From Xanthomonas hydrangeae (GTDB lineage Bacteria > Pseudomonadota > Gammaproteobacteria > Xanthomonadales > Xanthomonadaceae): a DNA stretch of 64,000 bases. This document shows positions 30,227 to 39,930 of this stretch, piece by piece; the stretch's first letter is position 1; each line of letters opens with the position of its first letter. The translations under genes and the position numbers were made by a program. The stretch spans positions 992,001 to 1,056,000 of the forward strand of contig LR990730.1 of NCBI GenBank assembly GCA_905142475.1. Reading direction: 5' to 3'. The notes under the pieces are model-generated. The model made no database searches, was not told the origin of the DNA, and saw only the letters and a list, made by a program, of their open reading frames with translations.

Positions 30227-30381
30227 ACCAATCAAGTTGATAGGTGTGCATAGCTTTCAGCAAAGCAACCTGTAAATTCCCTGGTGAGGACACCGCGCCC
30301 TCGACTACCCAGGTTTACGGCCGCAGCAGTTACCAGTTCACCTTGCGAGCAGGTTAAATCGCGGCCTTTACTAAATACAGA

Positions 30382-32052
30382 TCACCCACGCACAGGCGCA
30401 TCGCCTGCCACGTAGTAGTCCGCCGTACTGCGTGGCAATGGGCTGCGACCACGCATGCGGTCGGCGATCTTCTCGGCGATCATGATGGTGGTGGCGTTGA
30501 GGTTGCCGGTGATGATGCGCGGCATGATCGAGGCATCGATCACGCGCAGGCCTTCCATGCCGTGCACGCGGCCCTGTCCATCGACCACCGACATGTCGTC
30601 GGTGCCCATCGCGCAGGAGCAGGAGGGGTGGTAGGCCGTCTCTGCGCGCGAACGCACGAAGGCGTCGAGTTCGGCATCGGTCTTGCAGTCCGCACTCGGA
30701 CTGATCTCACGGCCGCGGTAAGCATCGAGTGCCGGTTGGGCGATGATCTCGCGGGTGATGCGGATCGCATCGCGAAATTCCTGCCAATCCTGATCGGTGG
30801 ATTGGTAGTTGAACAGGATCGACGGATGCTGGCGCGGGTCGCGCGACCTGGCATGCACGCGTCCACGGCTGGGCGTGCGCATCGAGCCCACATGCGCCTG
30901 AAAACCGTGTTCTTTCACTGCATTACTGCCGTTGTAATTGATCGCGACGGGGAGGAAGTGGTACTGGATGTTGGGCCAGTCGAATTCCTCGCGCGTGCGA
31001 ATGAAGCCGCCGGCCTCGAACTGATTGCTGGCACCGGTGCCGGTGCCGGCGAACAACCACTCCGCGCCGATCGCCGGCTGATTCCACCACTGCAATGCCG
31101 GATACAACGACACCGGCTTGGTGCAGGCGTACTGGATGTAGACCTCGAGGTGATCCTGCAGGTTCTGGCCAACGCCGGGCAGGTCGTGCACCAGTTGCAC
31201 GTCGAGCGCACGCAGCAAATCAGGTGCGCCGACGCCGGAGCGTTGCAGCAGCTGCGGCGAGGCGATTGCGCCTGCGCACACCAGCACTTCGCGGCGTGCA
31301 CGCGCGTCGATGCCTTCGCTGCTGTTGCCGACCAGATAGTGCACGCCAACGGCGCGCTTGCCGGCAAACAGGATGCGATCGGTGGTGGCATGGGTGACGA
31401 TGTGCAGGCCATCGCGCGGACGCGCCATGTCCAGATAGCCGCGCGCGGTGCTTGCGCGACGGCCCTGTGGTGTCACCGTGCGGTCCATTGGCCCGAAGCC
31501 TTCCTGCTGATAGCCATTGAGATCGTCGGTGCGCGGGTAACCGGCCTGCACGCCGGCGTCGACCATGGCCTGGAACAGCACGTTGTTGTCGTTCTTCGGC
31601 GTGGCCACGCTGACCGGGCCTTCGCCGCCGTGATAATCGTTGGCGCCGATGTCGCGCGTCTCGGCCTTGCGGAAGTACGGCAATACATCGCGGTAACTCC
31701 AGTCTTCCAGACCCGGCCGCCTGGCCCAATGGTCGAAATCCAGCGCATTGCCGCGGATGTAGCACATGCCGTTGATCAACGACGAGCCTCCCAGCCCCTT
31801 GCCGCGCCCGCATTCCATGCGCCGGTTGTCCATATGCGGCTCCGGCTCGGTCTCGTAGGCCCAGTTGTAGCGACGGCCCTGCAAGGGGAAGGCAAGCGCC
31901 GCCGGCATCTGGGTGCGGAAGTCCAGCCGGTAATCCGGCCCGCCCGCTTCCAGCAGCAACACGCTGACGCCCGGATCCTCGGTCAGGCGCGCGGCCAGCA
32001 CGTTACCTGCCGAGCCGGCGCCGATGATGATGTAGTCGTATTCGCGTTGCAT
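30382..32052 (-). CDS. betA: Choline dehydrogenase BetA
   Basis: The ATG at 32052 follows AAGGAGAA and opens [20 protein letters not shown], the FAD-binding Rossmann motif of GMC oxidoreductases. The protein is 556 residues, the usual BetA length. [15 protein letters not shown] is the GMC signature and [11 protein letters not shown] holds the catalytic His. It oxidises choline to betaine aldehyde at the inner membrane. It is the last gene of betT-betB-betA. A gap of about 170 bases separates it from betB and shows no gene. Confidence 0.93.
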   Translation of the reverse strand: MQREYDYIIIGAGSAGNVLAARLTEDPGVSVLLLEAGGPDYRLDFRTQMPAALAFPLQGRRYNWAYETEPEPHMDNRRMECGRGKGLGGSSLINGMCYIRGNALDFDHWARRPGLEDWSYRDVLPYFRKAETRDIGANDYHGGEGPVSVATPKNDNNVLFQAMVDAGVQAGYPRTDDLNGYQQEGFGPMDRTVTPQGRRASTARGYLDMARPRDGLHIVTHATTDRILFAGKRAVGVHYLVGNSSEGIDARARREVLVCAGAIASPQLLQRSGVGAPDLLRALDVQLVHDLPGVGQNLQDHLEVYIQYACTKPVSLYPALQWWNQPAIGAEWLFAGTGTGASNQFEAGGFIRTREEFDWPNIQYHFLPVAINYNGSNAVKEHGFQAHVGSMRTPSRGRVHARSRDPRQHPSILFNYQSTDQDWQEFRDAIRITREIIAQPALDAYRGREISPSADCKTDAELDAFVRSRAETAYHPSCSCAMGTDDMSVVDGQGRVHGMEGLRVIDASIMPRIITGNLNATTIMIAEKIADRMRGRSPLPRSTADYYVAGDAPVRG

Positions 32053-32224
32053 GAGGTTCTCCTTGTTGCGGTGCCGGTTGAAGCGGCTTTCAAAACGATT
32101 GCGCAGTGGGCCGGCGGTCTTTGTTCGAAACGGCAGCCTTCGATCCGACAGCACGATTCGCAGGCAGCGGCTCACGCGTGTTGCCGGTGCCGCTGGGCGA
32201 CTGCCTGTCAGGGGCGTCAGCCAG

Positions 32225-33697
32225 TCAGAACACCGACGCGTAGCGTTCCAGCTCGACCTGGATGGATTTGGTGCGGGTATAGGCCTGCAGCGTGGCCAGC
32301 CCGTTCTCGCGGCCCACACCGGATTGCTTGTAGCCGCCCACCGGCATCGGTGCCGGCGATTCGCCCCAGGTGTTGATCCAGCAGATGCCCGCTTGCAGGC
32401 GATGGATCAGACGATGCGCGCGTGCAAGATCCGGCGTCACCACGCCTGCGGCCAGGCCGTACGTGGTGGCATTGGCGCGTGCGATCGCTTCGTCTTCGTC
32501 GTCGTAGGTGAGCAGGCTCAGCACCGGCCCGAAGATTTCTTCGCGCACGATGGTCATCACGTCGGTGCAATCGCTGAAGATGGTTGGTGCGACATAGCAG
32601 CCCTGTGCCAGTGCGCCATCGCGCAGACGCTGCCCACCGCACAGCAGGCGTGCGCCCTCGGCCTTGCCCTGCTCGATGTAGTCCAGCACCCGCTGCATGT
32701 GCGCGGCGCTGACCATCGGGCCGAAGGTGGTGCGCTCGTCCAGCGGGTCGCCGATGTGGATGCGTTGCACGCGTGCCAGCAGCCGCGCCTCGAAGGCATT
32801 GCGCAGCGCGCGCGGCACGAACACGCGCGTGCCGTTGGTGCACACCTGCCCGGAGCTGTAGAAGTTGGCCATCATCGCGATGTCGGCGGCCAGATCCAGG
32901 TCCGCGTCGGCGCAGACGATCAACGGCGACTTGCCGCCCAGTTCCATGGTCACGTCTTTCAACGATGAACTCGATGCGCTGGCCATCACCTTGCGTCCGG
33001 TCGCGGTGCCGCCGGTGAAGCTGATCTTTTCGATCTGCGGATGTTCGGTGAGCGCAGTGCCCACGCTGGCGCCGTCGCCGGGCAGCACGTTGAACACGCC
33101 ATCGGGCAGGCCGGCTTCGGTGAAGAGTTCGGCCAGCTTGAGTGCGGTGAGCGGCGTGACTTCGCTGGGCTTGAAGATCATTGCGTTGCCGGCCGCCAGG
33201 GCGGGCGCGGCCTTCCACAGCGCGATCTGGATCGGGTAATTCCACGCGCCGATCGCGCCGACCACGCCCAGCGGCTCGTGCCGCGTGTAGAAGAAGCTGC
33301 CTTCGCGCAACGGCATCTGTGCGCCTTGCAGCGCCTGCGCCACCCCGGCGTAGTACTCCAGCACATCCGCACCGGTGACGATATCCACGCTGCGGGTTTC
33401 GCTCAGCGGCTTGCCGGTGTTGAGCGTTTCCAGTTCGGCCAGTGCGTCGTTGCGCTCGCGCAGCAACTCCACCGCGCGCAGCAGGATGCGCGAGCGTTGC
33501 ACCGTGGTCAGCGCGGCCCACTGCTGTTGGCCGGCCTTGGCGCTATCTACCGCCGCGTCCAGATCGTCGGCGCCCGCGTTGTGCACATTGGCCAGCACTT
33601 CGCCGGTGGCAGGGTTGATGACCTCGAAGGTGTGGCCGCCGCGGGCGGGAACATAACGGCCGCCGATATACAGAAACTGGTCGGGAAAACGTGGCAT
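32225..33697 (-). CDS. betB: Betaine-aldehyde dehydrogenase BetB
   Basis: The ATG at 33697 follows a strong CAGGAGG ribosome site and gives 490 residues. Aldehyde dehydrogenase motifs are PWNYP-type [13 protein letters not shown], the Glu in [13 protein letters not shown], and the catalytic Cys in [15 protein letters not shown]. It converts betaine aldehyde to glycine betaine with NAD(P). It starts 40 bases after the end of betT, supporting one transcript. No betI regulator is found next to these genes. Confidence 0.93.
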   Translation of the reverse strand: MPRFPDQFLYIGGRYVPARGGHTFEVINPATGEVLANVHNAGADDLDAAVDSAKAGQQQWAALTTVQRSRILLRAVELLRERNDALAELETLNTGKPLSETRSVDIVTGADVLEYYAGVAQALQGAQMPLREGSFFYTRHEPLGVVGAIGAWNYPIQIALWKAAPALAAGNAMIFKPSEVTPLTALKLAELFTEAGLPDGVFNVLPGDGASVGTALTEHPQIEKISFTGGTATGRKVMASASSSSLKDVTMELGGKSPLIVCADADLDLAADIAMMANFYSSGQVCTNGTRVFVPRALRNAFEARLLARVQRIHIGDPLDERTTFGPMVSAAHMQRVLDYIEQGKAEGARLLCGGQRLRDGALAQGCYVAPTIFSDCTDVMTIVREEIFGPVLSLLTYDDEDEAIARANATTYGLAAGVVTPDLARAHRLIHRLQAGICWINTWGESPAPMPVGGYKQSGVGRENGLATLQAYTRTKSIQVELERYASVF

Positions 33698-33737
33698 GAC
33701 AAACCTCCTGTGGGGCGCACGCGGCAGCGGCGGCACC

Positions 33738-35717
33738 TCAGCGCGTGAGATGCAGGAACTGCAGGTGGCGCTCGTATTGATCGATGATGTCGTTGATGAT
33801 CTGTTCGCGGCTGTAACCGACCAGGTCGTAATCCTGGCTGCCTTCGTACAGATACACCTCGGCGCGGTAATAGCGCTGATTGCGCAGGCGCTGGGCGGCG
33901 AACGAGGGCGTGAGGTAACCACGCATCACCACCTGGTAGCGGAAGCCTTGCTGCTCGCCGTGATCGACGCTGATTTCCATATCGTCGTCGTCGAGCCGGC
34001 TGCTGACCTGCCAGCCTTCTTCCTGCAATTGTGTGGTGACGGCTTCGATCGCCGGGCGCACCTGGTCGTGCATGAAGCGATACACCTCATCGCGCGCCGG
34101 GAAGTGCATCGCCTGGCCCAGGCGCTGACGCCAGCCGCGGTGATGCCGCGATTGCCCGATCAGCGGGCTGGGGCTGTAGAGCTGCGCGCGTTTGCGTTGC
34201 GATTCTTCGCTGAGCGCGCGCGACAGGCCCCAGGCCATCAGCAGCAACACCGCAGAGAACGGCAGCGAGGCCAGCACCACGGCCGATTTCAGGGCGTCCA
34301 TGCTGCCGGCCAGCAGCAAGCCTGCAGTGACCACGGCGGTGAGCACGCCCCAGAACACGCGCAGCCAGCGCGGGCCATCGTCGTGCGGCTCGCCGCCGTG
34401 CGAGGACAGCGTGGACAACACCACCGTGCCGGAGTCGGCGGAGGTCACGAAGAACACGAAGCTGATCGCCACCGTCACCGTGATCACCGTGCGGCTCCAC
34501 GGGTAGCCCTGCAGCAGCGAGTACAACACCGTCTCCGGCGCATCGGTGGCCTGCTGCGCCAATGCGCCCTGGCCGTGATGCAGCAACTGGTCCAGCGCGC
34601 TGTTGCCGAAGATCGACAGCCACGCCAGGGTGAAGCCGAGCGGGATCAGCAACACCCCGAGCACGAACTCGCGAATGGTGCGGCCGCGCGAAATGCGCGC
34701 GATGAACAGGCCCACGAACGGCGCCCAGCCGATCCACCACGCCCAATAGAACACCGTCCAGTTGCCCAGCCAGTCGCTGCGGCCGCCATAGGCATACACG
34801 TCGAAACTCTTGTTGACCACACTGCCCAGGTAGTCGCCCAGGTTCTGGATCAGCGCGTTGAGCAGATATTGCGTAGGGCCGGCGAACAGCATGAACAACA
34901 GCAGCGCGATCGCCAGCAGCATGTTGATGTCCGACATCCAGCGCACGCCTTTTTCCACGCCGGACACCGCCACCAGAATCGCCGCGCCCATCATCGCCAC
35001 GATCAACGCCACCTGCACCCAGTGCGTATGCGGCACATCGAACAAGGTGCTCAGCCCGGCATTGAGATGCAGCACGCCAAAGCCCATGTCCGCACCGATA
35101 CCGAACACGGTGGCCACGATGCCCAGCGCATCCACGGTGTAGCCGATCGGCCCGTTGATGCGCTTGCCGATCAGCGGATACAGCGCCGAGCGCAAGGCCA
35201 ACGGCAAGTTGTGCCGAAACGCGAAGTAGGCCAGTGCCATCGCCGCCAGCGCGAACACGCCCCAACCATGCAGTCCCCAATGCAGGAACAACAACTGCAT
35301 CGCCTGACGTGCGGCCGCTTCGCCGCTGCCGGTGCCGCCTTGTGGCGGTTGCAGATAATGGGTGAGCGGTTCGGAGACGCAGAAGAAGAACAAGGTGATG
35401 CTGATGCCGGCGGCGAACAGCATGCCGGCCCAGGAGAGATAGCTGAATTCCGGTTCGTCGTGGTCGGCGCCGAGCTTGATGTTGCCGTAGCTGGACAAGG
35501 CCACGCCGAGCACGAACACCAGGTACACCGTCATCGCCAGCAGGTAGTACCAGCCGACATTGCGCGAGGCCCAGGTCTGCGCATCCAGCAGCACGCGCCC
35601 TGCGTCCAACGGAAACAACGACACCAGCAACGCAAACGTACAGACCACCGTTGCCGCCAACACGAACACCGGACGCAAGGTGCGCACCGGTGCCAGTTGC
35701 GGCTCTACCGCACTCAT
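33738..35717 (-). CDS. betT: High-affinity choline transporter BetT (BCCT family)
   Basis: The 659-residue protein has about twelve membrane helices. It carries the BCCT signature region [19 protein letters not shown] followed by [12 protein letters not shown] cytoplasmic C-terminal tail of about 150 residues, ending in [12 protein letters not shown], is typical of the long BetT forms that respond to osmolarity. It would import choline for BetB and BetA. It is the first gene of the bet operon, and a terminator for the preceding endonuclease gene lies about 46 bases before its start. Confidence 0.92.
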   Translation of the reverse strand: MSAVEPQLAPVRTLRPVFVLAATVVCTFALLVSLFPLDAGRVLLDAQTWASRNVGWYYLLAMTVYLVFVLGVALSSYGNIKLGADHDEPEFSYLSWAGMLFAAGISITLFFFCVSEPLTHYLQPPQGGTGSGEAAARQAMQLLFLHWGLHGWGVFALAAMALAYFAFRHNLPLALRSALYPLIGKRINGPIGYTVDALGIVATVFGIGADMGFGVLHLNAGLSTLFDVPHTHWVQVALIVAMMGAAILVAVSGVEKGVRWMSDINMLLAIALLLFMLFAGPTQYLLNALIQNLGDYLGSVVNKSFDVYAYGGRSDWLGNWTVFYWAWWIGWAPFVGLFIARISRGRTIREFVLGVLLIPLGFTLAWLSIFGNSALDQLLHHGQGALAQQATDAPETVLYSLLQGYPWSRTVITVTVAISFVFFVTSADSGTVVLSTLSSHGGEPHDDGPRWLRVFWGVLTAVVTAGLLLAGSMDALKSAVVLASLPFSAVLLLMAWGLSRALSEESQRKRAQLYSPSPLIGQSRHHRGWRQRLGQAMHFPARDEVYRFMHDQVRPAIEAVTTQLQEEGWQVSSRLDDDDMEISVDHGEQQGFRYQVVMRGYLTPSFAAQRLRNQRYYRAEVYLYEGSQDYDLVGYSREQIINDIIDQYERHLQFLHLTR

Positions 35718-35762
35718 ACCAGCGCACTCATAAGAGGCGTGTCACGGACTGTGCTCCCAACG

Positions 35763-35792
35763 AAAAACCGCCTGCGTTATCGCACAGGCGGT
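35763..35792 (-). terminator. Rho-independent terminator for the cytochrome c4-dsbA-endonuclease operon
   Basis: Read on the minus strand, ACCGCCTG and CAGGCGGT pair perfectly around a ten-base loop and are followed by TTTTT. It lies about 60 bases after the endonuclease stop and upstream of betT. Confidence 0.8.
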
Positions 35793-35853
35793 GTCGAGGG
35801 GGTGTCATCGGTCGAGTTCGCCTATGCGAACCCGTAGCCACTTTTCGCGGTAT

Positions 35854-36621
35854 TCAACGCAGCAACTGCGTCGGCACGCGGATATCCATGCCAACCGCCA
35901 GATGATCTGAAAACGCGGCAGGAATCGCTTCGATGCGTTCGATCGTCAGACTGTCGCTGACCAGAATGTGGTCGATCGCGCGGTCCGGACGCCAGCTCGG
36001 AAAGGTGTGCACTTCGCAGCTTGGCGGTTGCAGGCGCGTATGCCGATACAGCGCCTGCATCTCCGGCCGGTCGGCCATGCAGTTGAAATCGCCCATCAAC
36101 ATCGCGTTGGGATGCTCGGACAACAATTCGGCGATGAAGGCCAGTTGCGCCATGCGCGAATTGGCGCCCAGCGACAGATGTGCCACTGCCACCGCCAGGC
36201 CGTCGCGACCTTCTCCGAATTTGGCCAGCAGGACGCCGCGCCCGCCGATCCGGCCGGGCAGGGCATGGTCCTGCACTTCCAGCGGTTGCAGCTTGCTGAG
36301 CAGGCCATTCGCGCTGGACGCCACCCCGCCCATGCGGCGGTTGGGCTGATGGCTCCAGTAATCGAAGCCGGCGCGCTCGGCCAGGTAGTGGGTCTGGTTG
36401 GTGAAGCCCGAGCGCAGGCTGCCGGGGTCGGCCTCCTGCAGGCCGACGATGTCGCGCTCGCCGGCCAGCTTGGCGATGCTGTCCAGACTGGTGCGCTTGC
36501 TGCCCAGCGGCAACGCATGCGACCAGCTGCGCGTGACGTAATCGCTGTAGCGGCGGGTGCTGGAGCCGGCCTGGATGTTGGCGGTCAGCACCCGCAGGGT
36601 GCGCGAATCCGAAGCGTTCAC
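35854..36621 (-). CDS. Endonuclease/exonuclease/phosphatase-fold protein
   Basis: The likely start is GTG at 36621 (VNASDSRTLRVLT), 20 bases after the dsbA stop, giving 255 residues. An in-frame ATG at 36672 would overlap dsbA by 32 bases. Motifs of the exonuclease III / DNase I-like fold are LTANIQAG, VGLQEADPG with the catalytic Glu, LMGDFNCM, and FSDHLAVGMDI with the terminal Asp-His. The substrate is not evident. Its place as last gene after cytochrome c4 and dsbA recurs in other gammaproteobacteria. Confidence 0.8.
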   Translation of the reverse strand: MNASDSRTLRVLTANIQAGSSTRRYSDYVTRSWSHALPLGSKRTSLDSIAKLAGERDIVGLQEADPGSLRSGFTNQTHYLAERAGFDYWSHQPNRRMGGVASSANGLLSKLQPLEVQDHALPGRIGGRGVLLAKFGEGRDGLAVAVAHLSLGANSRMAQLAFIAELLSEHPNAMLMGDFNCMADRPEMQALYRHTRLQPPSCEVHTFPSWRPDRAIDHILVSDSLTIERIEAIPAAFSDHLAVGMDIRVPTQLLR

Positions 36622-36640
36622 TGGATGACGATCGCTTGGA

Positions 36641-37456
36641 TCATTTGGCCAGCGTGGCGCGTTCGCGCGCAATCAGGTGATCGGCGATGCGCAGCATGTC
36701 CGGGAAGCTCTGGCCCTTGACCAGGTACTTGCCGTTGACGATCAGCGACGGGGTGCCGGTGAGCTTGCTGCGGGTGGCGAACTGCTTGGCACGGTTGGTC
36801 TTGGCCGACACGCCGAAGCTGCTCATGGTGTCGATGAAGGTCTTGGAGTCCACGCCGTACTTGGCGTAGAACGCGGCGATGTCCTGCACCGAATCCTTGC
36901 CGCGCTCGCCCTTGAGGGTCTGCTCGGTGTGGATGGCCTTGTACAGCGCTTCGTGGGTCTTCTCCTGCACGCCCAGGGTTTCGGCGGCGTAGAACGCACG
37001 GCCGTAGTCGTCCCACGGGCCGCCGAACATCGCCGGCACGTAGACGAAATGCACGTCCGACGGCAGGCCGGCCTTCCACGGCCCGATCAGCGGCTGGAAG
37101 GCGTTGCAGGCGGGGCAGACATAGCCGAAGACCTCGGCCACTTCGATCTTGCCGGCGGCCTGCTGGTAGGGCTGGCCGCCTTCGATATCCAGATAGTCGG
37201 TGCCGGCGACCGGCTCGGGGCCGTTGGGTGCGCGCGGTGCGGCGCTGGGAGCGGCGGCCGGCGCGGTGCTGGCGCTCTCGCCAACGGCCGGCGGTGCGGC
37301 GGGGTCGGCGGCCGGGGTGGCAGCGGCCGGCGCAGGTGCCGTTTCGGCAGCCGGCGTGGTGGCGGCAGGTGCGGTATCGGACGAGCCGTCCTGGGCCTTG
37401 CAGGCGACCAGGATCGGCAGCAGCGCCATCAGCGTCAGGGCGAAGCGGGTCTTCAT
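36641..37456 (-). CDS. dsbA: DsbA-like thiol:disulfide interchange lipoprotein (CPAC)
   Basis: From the ATG at 37456 the 271-residue product opens MKTRFALTLMALLPILVAC, a lipoprotein signal with Cys19 as the probable lipid site. A Pro/Ala-rich linker (about residues 25-78) leads to a thioredoxin-fold domain with active site CPAC in FGYVCPACNAF and the cis-Pro loop GTPSLIVNG. It should act on disulfides of exported proteins, held away from the membrane by the linker. It is paired with a second DsbA-like gene, 90 bases upstream, that has a CPHC active site. Confidence 0.88.
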   Translation of the reverse strand: MKTRFALTLMALLPILVACKAQDGSSDTAPAATTPAAETAPAPAAATPAADPAAPPAVGESASTAPAAAPSAAPRAPNGPEPVAGTDYLDIEGGQPYQQAAGKIEVAEVFGYVCPACNAFQPLIGPWKAGLPSDVHFVYVPAMFGGPWDDYGRAFYAAETLGVQEKTHEALYKAIHTEQTLKGERGKDSVQDIAAFYAKYGVDSKTFIDTMSSFGVSAKTNRAKQFATRSKLTGTPSLIVNGKYLVKGQSFPDMLRIADHLIARERATLAK

Positions 37457-37546
37457 CGGATTGGATCTCCAGCGTGGGGCGAGAAAGGGCCGGACGGCCG
37501 CGGGGCGCATGATGCCACGGGCGGCCGTCGGTGGCGGTTACGCGGT

Positions 37547-38197
37547 TCAGCGCTTGGCAGGCGCAGCGTGCTCGCGGGCGATCAGGTAGTCGGCCACGCG
37601 CAGCATGTCCGGGTAATTGCGCGCGCCGATCAGATAGCGCCCGTTGACGACGATGGCCGGGGTGCCGGGGAGCTTGCTGCGCTTGACGAAGTCGCGCGCG
37701 GCATCGAGCCTGGCGTCCACCGCCTGGCTCTTGTAGGTCTCGATGAAGCGCTGCGGCGGCACGCCGTAGCCGGCGTAGAACGCGGCCAGTTCTTCCGGGG
37801 CGACGTTCTGGGTCGGCACGGTCTGCTTCTCGTGGATGGCCTCGAACATGGCCCGATGGCTGCGCTTGGCCACGCCCAGGAGGTCGGCGGCAAAGTAGGC
37901 GCGCGCGAATGCATCCCAGAACCCGCCGAAGGCCGCCGGCACCGGGGTAAAGCGCACATAGGACGGCTGCTTGGCCACCCAGGCCTCCAGGGTGGGCTCG
38001 AAGTGCGCGCAGTGCGGGCAGGTGTAGCCGAACACTTCGGTCACTTCGACCTTGCCGGCCAGCGGCGCGTACGGCTGCCCGCCGTCGATCACGATGTAGT
38101 CATCGCCTTCCACCGGCGGGGCGTTCTTGTCGGCAGCGCAGGCCGCCAGCGGCAGCAGGATCAACAACAGCAGGGACAGACGGGAAAACAGCTTCAT
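37547..38197 (-). CDS. dsbA: DsbA-like thiol:disulfide interchange lipoprotein (CPHC)
   Basis: This 216-residue protein starts MKLFSRLSLLLLILLPLAAC, with LAAC a lipobox. The DsbA-type thioredoxin domain has the classic CPHC active site in FGYTCPHCAHF and the cis-Pro loop GTPAIVVNG. It lacks the long Pro/Ala linker of its neighbour. It should introduce disulfides into exported proteins such as secreted hydrolases. It lies between cytochrome c4 and the second dsbA in one minus-strand operon. Confidence 0.9.
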   Translation of the reverse strand: MKLFSRLSLLLLILLPLAACAADKNAPPVEGDDYIVIDGGQPYAPLAGKVEVTEVFGYTCPHCAHFEPTLEAWVAKQPSYVRFTPVPAAFGGFWDAFARAYFAADLLGVAKRSHRAMFEAIHEKQTVPTQNVAPEELAAFYAGYGVPPQRFIETYKSQAVDARLDAARDFVKRSKLPGTPAIVVNGRYLIGARNYPDMLRVADYLIAREHAAPAKR

Positions 38198-38290
38198 GCA
38201 GGCTCCGTGGGGATAGGGGGAGGACGGGAAACGACAACGCCGGTCGTGGGACCGGCGTCGTGAAGCGGTGTGGCAGCCGCGGCATTCACC

Positions 38291-39091
38291 TCATGAACGT
38301 GCGGGCGTCCCGGCAGCGGGCGCTTGCGCGGCGGCCGCATCGTCGGCGCGGTCGTGCAGGCCCTGCAGATAGCTGGCCAGCGCCTGGATCTCCTGCTCGG
38401 TCAGCGGGTGCGCCACCTGCGCCATGATATTGAACAGCGCCGGGTTGCGCTCCTGGGTGGTGCCGGCCTGGTATTCCTTCAGGCGCCGCGCCACGTATTC
38501 GGCATGCTGGCCGCCAAGGCGCGGATACGCCGGACCCGGATTGCCGCTGCCGGACGGACCATGGCAGGCCATGCAGGCCGGTACGCCGCGCGCGATGTCG
38601 CCGCCGCGGTAGAGCTTCTCGCCGACCTCGTAGAACTTCAGGCCCTGGTACGGCCCCTCGTTGACCACCGCGTCGTCGGCCACGCCGGCGGCGGATTTTT
38701 GCGTGGCGAAGTAGGCGCCCAGGTCGCGCATGTCCTGCGCGGTGAGGTCCTTGACGAACGGCACCATCACCGCCGACATGCCGCTATTGCGCTCGCCGCT
38801 GGCGATCAGGGCGACCTGGTGCGCCACGTAGCGCTCGGTCTGGCCGGCGATGCGCGGGTACATCGCCACCGACGGATTGCCGTCCGGGCCATGGCAGGCC
38901 GCGCAGGCGGCGGCCTTGGTCTGGCCGGCCTTGGCATCGCCCCAGGTGGTCTTGGACAGGTCCACCTCCAGCGGCGCAACGCGCACGGGTGGCGGATCGG
39001 GGATCGGCGTCACCGCCGATTGCGCAAACGCCACGGCGGCAATGACCGGCACGGCGAGGGCGGCGAGGACAAACACACGAGCATGGCGCAT
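38291..39091 (-). CDS. Dihaem cytochrome c4
   Basis: The 266-residue protein has a signal peptide ending near AFAQSA and two haem-binding sites, CAACH and CMACH. Each lies in a cytochrome c domain with MYPRIAGQ- and AYPRLGGQ-type repeats, diagnostic of cytochrome c4. It would shuttle electrons in the periplasm towards terminal oxidases. It is the first gene of the minus-strand operon with two dsbA genes and the endonuclease-fold gene, and is divergent from engB. Confidence 0.9.
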   Translation of the reverse strand: MRHARVFVLAALAVPVIAAVAFAQSAVTPIPDPPPVRVAPLEVDLSKTTWGDAKAGQTKAAACAACHGPDGNPSVAMYPRIAGQTERYVAHQVALIASGERNSGMSAVMVPFVKDLTAQDMRDLGAYFATQKSAAGVADDAVVNEGPYQGLKFYEVGEKLYRGGDIARGVPACMACHGPSGSGNPGPAYPRLGGQHAEYVARRLKEYQAGTTQERNPALFNIMAQVAHPLTEQEIQALASYLQGLHDRADDAAAAQAPAAGTPARS

Positions 39092-39235
39092 CAGCTAAAG
39101 CTCCGTATGGACCCGGCCCGCGCGCGTTGGGTGCTGGCTGTGGCAGGCGTACTTCGATTATCGACACGCCTTTGCGCCAGGGTCAACGAACAGTGCAGCA
39201 AAACCGCCAGACCCCGAACGTGCGATCCTAGGGGG

Positions 39236-39859
39236 ATGTCGCTCCTTATCGAACAAGCCCGCTACCACCTGTCCGCCCATAACGCCCGGCAATTGCCGGA
39301 CGACGGCGGCTACGAGGTGGCCTTCGCCGGCCGCTCAAACGCCGGAAAATCCAGCGCACTCAATGCGCTGACCCGCCAGAACGCGCTGGCGCGCGTGTCC
39401 AAGACCCCCGGTCGTACCCAGCAGCTGGTGTTCTTCCAGATCCAGCCCGAGCGCTATCTGGTGGATCTGCCCGGTTACGGCTACGCCAAGGTGCCGCAGG
39501 ATCTGCAGGCGCACTGGCAGGCCTTCATCGACCGCTATTTCCGCACCCGCGAGGCCTTGCGCGGGCTGGTGGTGGTGATGGACATCCGCCACCCGCTCAA
39601 GGATTACGACCTGCAGATGCTCGGCTATGCCGCCGAACGCGGCCTGCCCGCGCACGGCTTGCTGACCAAGGCCGACAAGCTCGGCCGTGGCCAGCAGATG
39701 CAGACCCTGCAGAAGGTGAAGAAGGAAGTGACCTCGCGCTTCGGCGACAGCGTGACCGTGCAGACCTACTCCGGCGAGTCGCGCCAGGGCGTGGACGAAC
39801 TGCGCGGCATCGTCGGCGGCTGGCTGGGCCTGGATGGGGCGCTGCCCGCCGCGGAGTGA
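39236..39859 (+). CDS. engB: Ribosome biogenesis GTP-binding protein EngB/YsxC
   Basis: The 207-residue protein starts at ATG 39236 and carries the GTPase motifs G1 GRSNAGKSS, G3 DLPGYG and G4 TKADK. KTPGRTQQLVFF is the EngB switch region. It is needed for assembly of the 50S subunit in related bacteria. The gene is divergent from cytochrome c4, a neighbourhood seen in other gammaproteobacteria, and is followed by a clear terminator. A longer in-frame start at 38324 would run through the cytochrome gene and is rejected. Confidence 0.94.
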   Translation: MSLLIEQARYHLSAHNARQLPDDGGYEVAFAGRSNAGKSSALNALTRQNALARVSKTPGRTQQLVFFQIQPERYLVDLPGYGYAKVPQDLQAHWQAFIDRYFRTREALRGLVVVMDIRHPLKDYDLQMLGYAAERGLPAHGLLTKADKLGRGQQMQTLQKVKKEVTSRFGDSVTVQTYSGESRQGVDELRGIVGGWLGLDGALPAAE

Positions 39860-39905
39860 GCCGGGGCGGGCCTGGTGCATGACGCCTGGCCTTCAGACCA
39901 TCAGG

Positions 39906-39930
39906 ACGGCGAGCCAGGGCTCGCCGTTTT
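39906..39930 (+). terminator. Rho-independent terminator after engB
   Basis: ACGGCGAGC and GCTCGCCGT form a perfect nine-base stem around CAGG, followed by TTT. It sits about 45 bases after the engB stop and abuts the end of the convergent gene. Confidence 0.85.

Larger units (their letters stand above)
29286..30240. repeat. 407-bp tandem repeat array, two full units plus a partial third
   Basis: The same landmarks recur exactly 407 bases apart. The CCTTGCCCGC arm starts at 29311, 29718 and 30125. Each full unit contains an A-type hairpin, a B-type hairpin and a spacer with CTTTCGACTTGGGCTTTTG. Units differ at only a few positions. The array fills most of the 1130-base gap (29250-30381) between the convergent third TonB receptor and betA, which has no supported gene. 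Confidence 0.9.

Noticed and set aside
29254..30235. Several 70-140-residue frames on both strands in the repeat array, with shared words such as PRKSLHGRTCGV
   Set aside because: They are translations of the hairpin repeat, recur wherever it occurs, have no ribosome sites and no independent conservation.
29286..30240. CRISPR or integron array
   Set aside because: The spacers between hairpins are themselves repeated and there are no cas genes, integrase or attachment-site structure.
33696..35837. A 713-residue frame antisense to betT
   Set aside because: His/Gln/Arg-rich shadow of a BCCT transporter gene.
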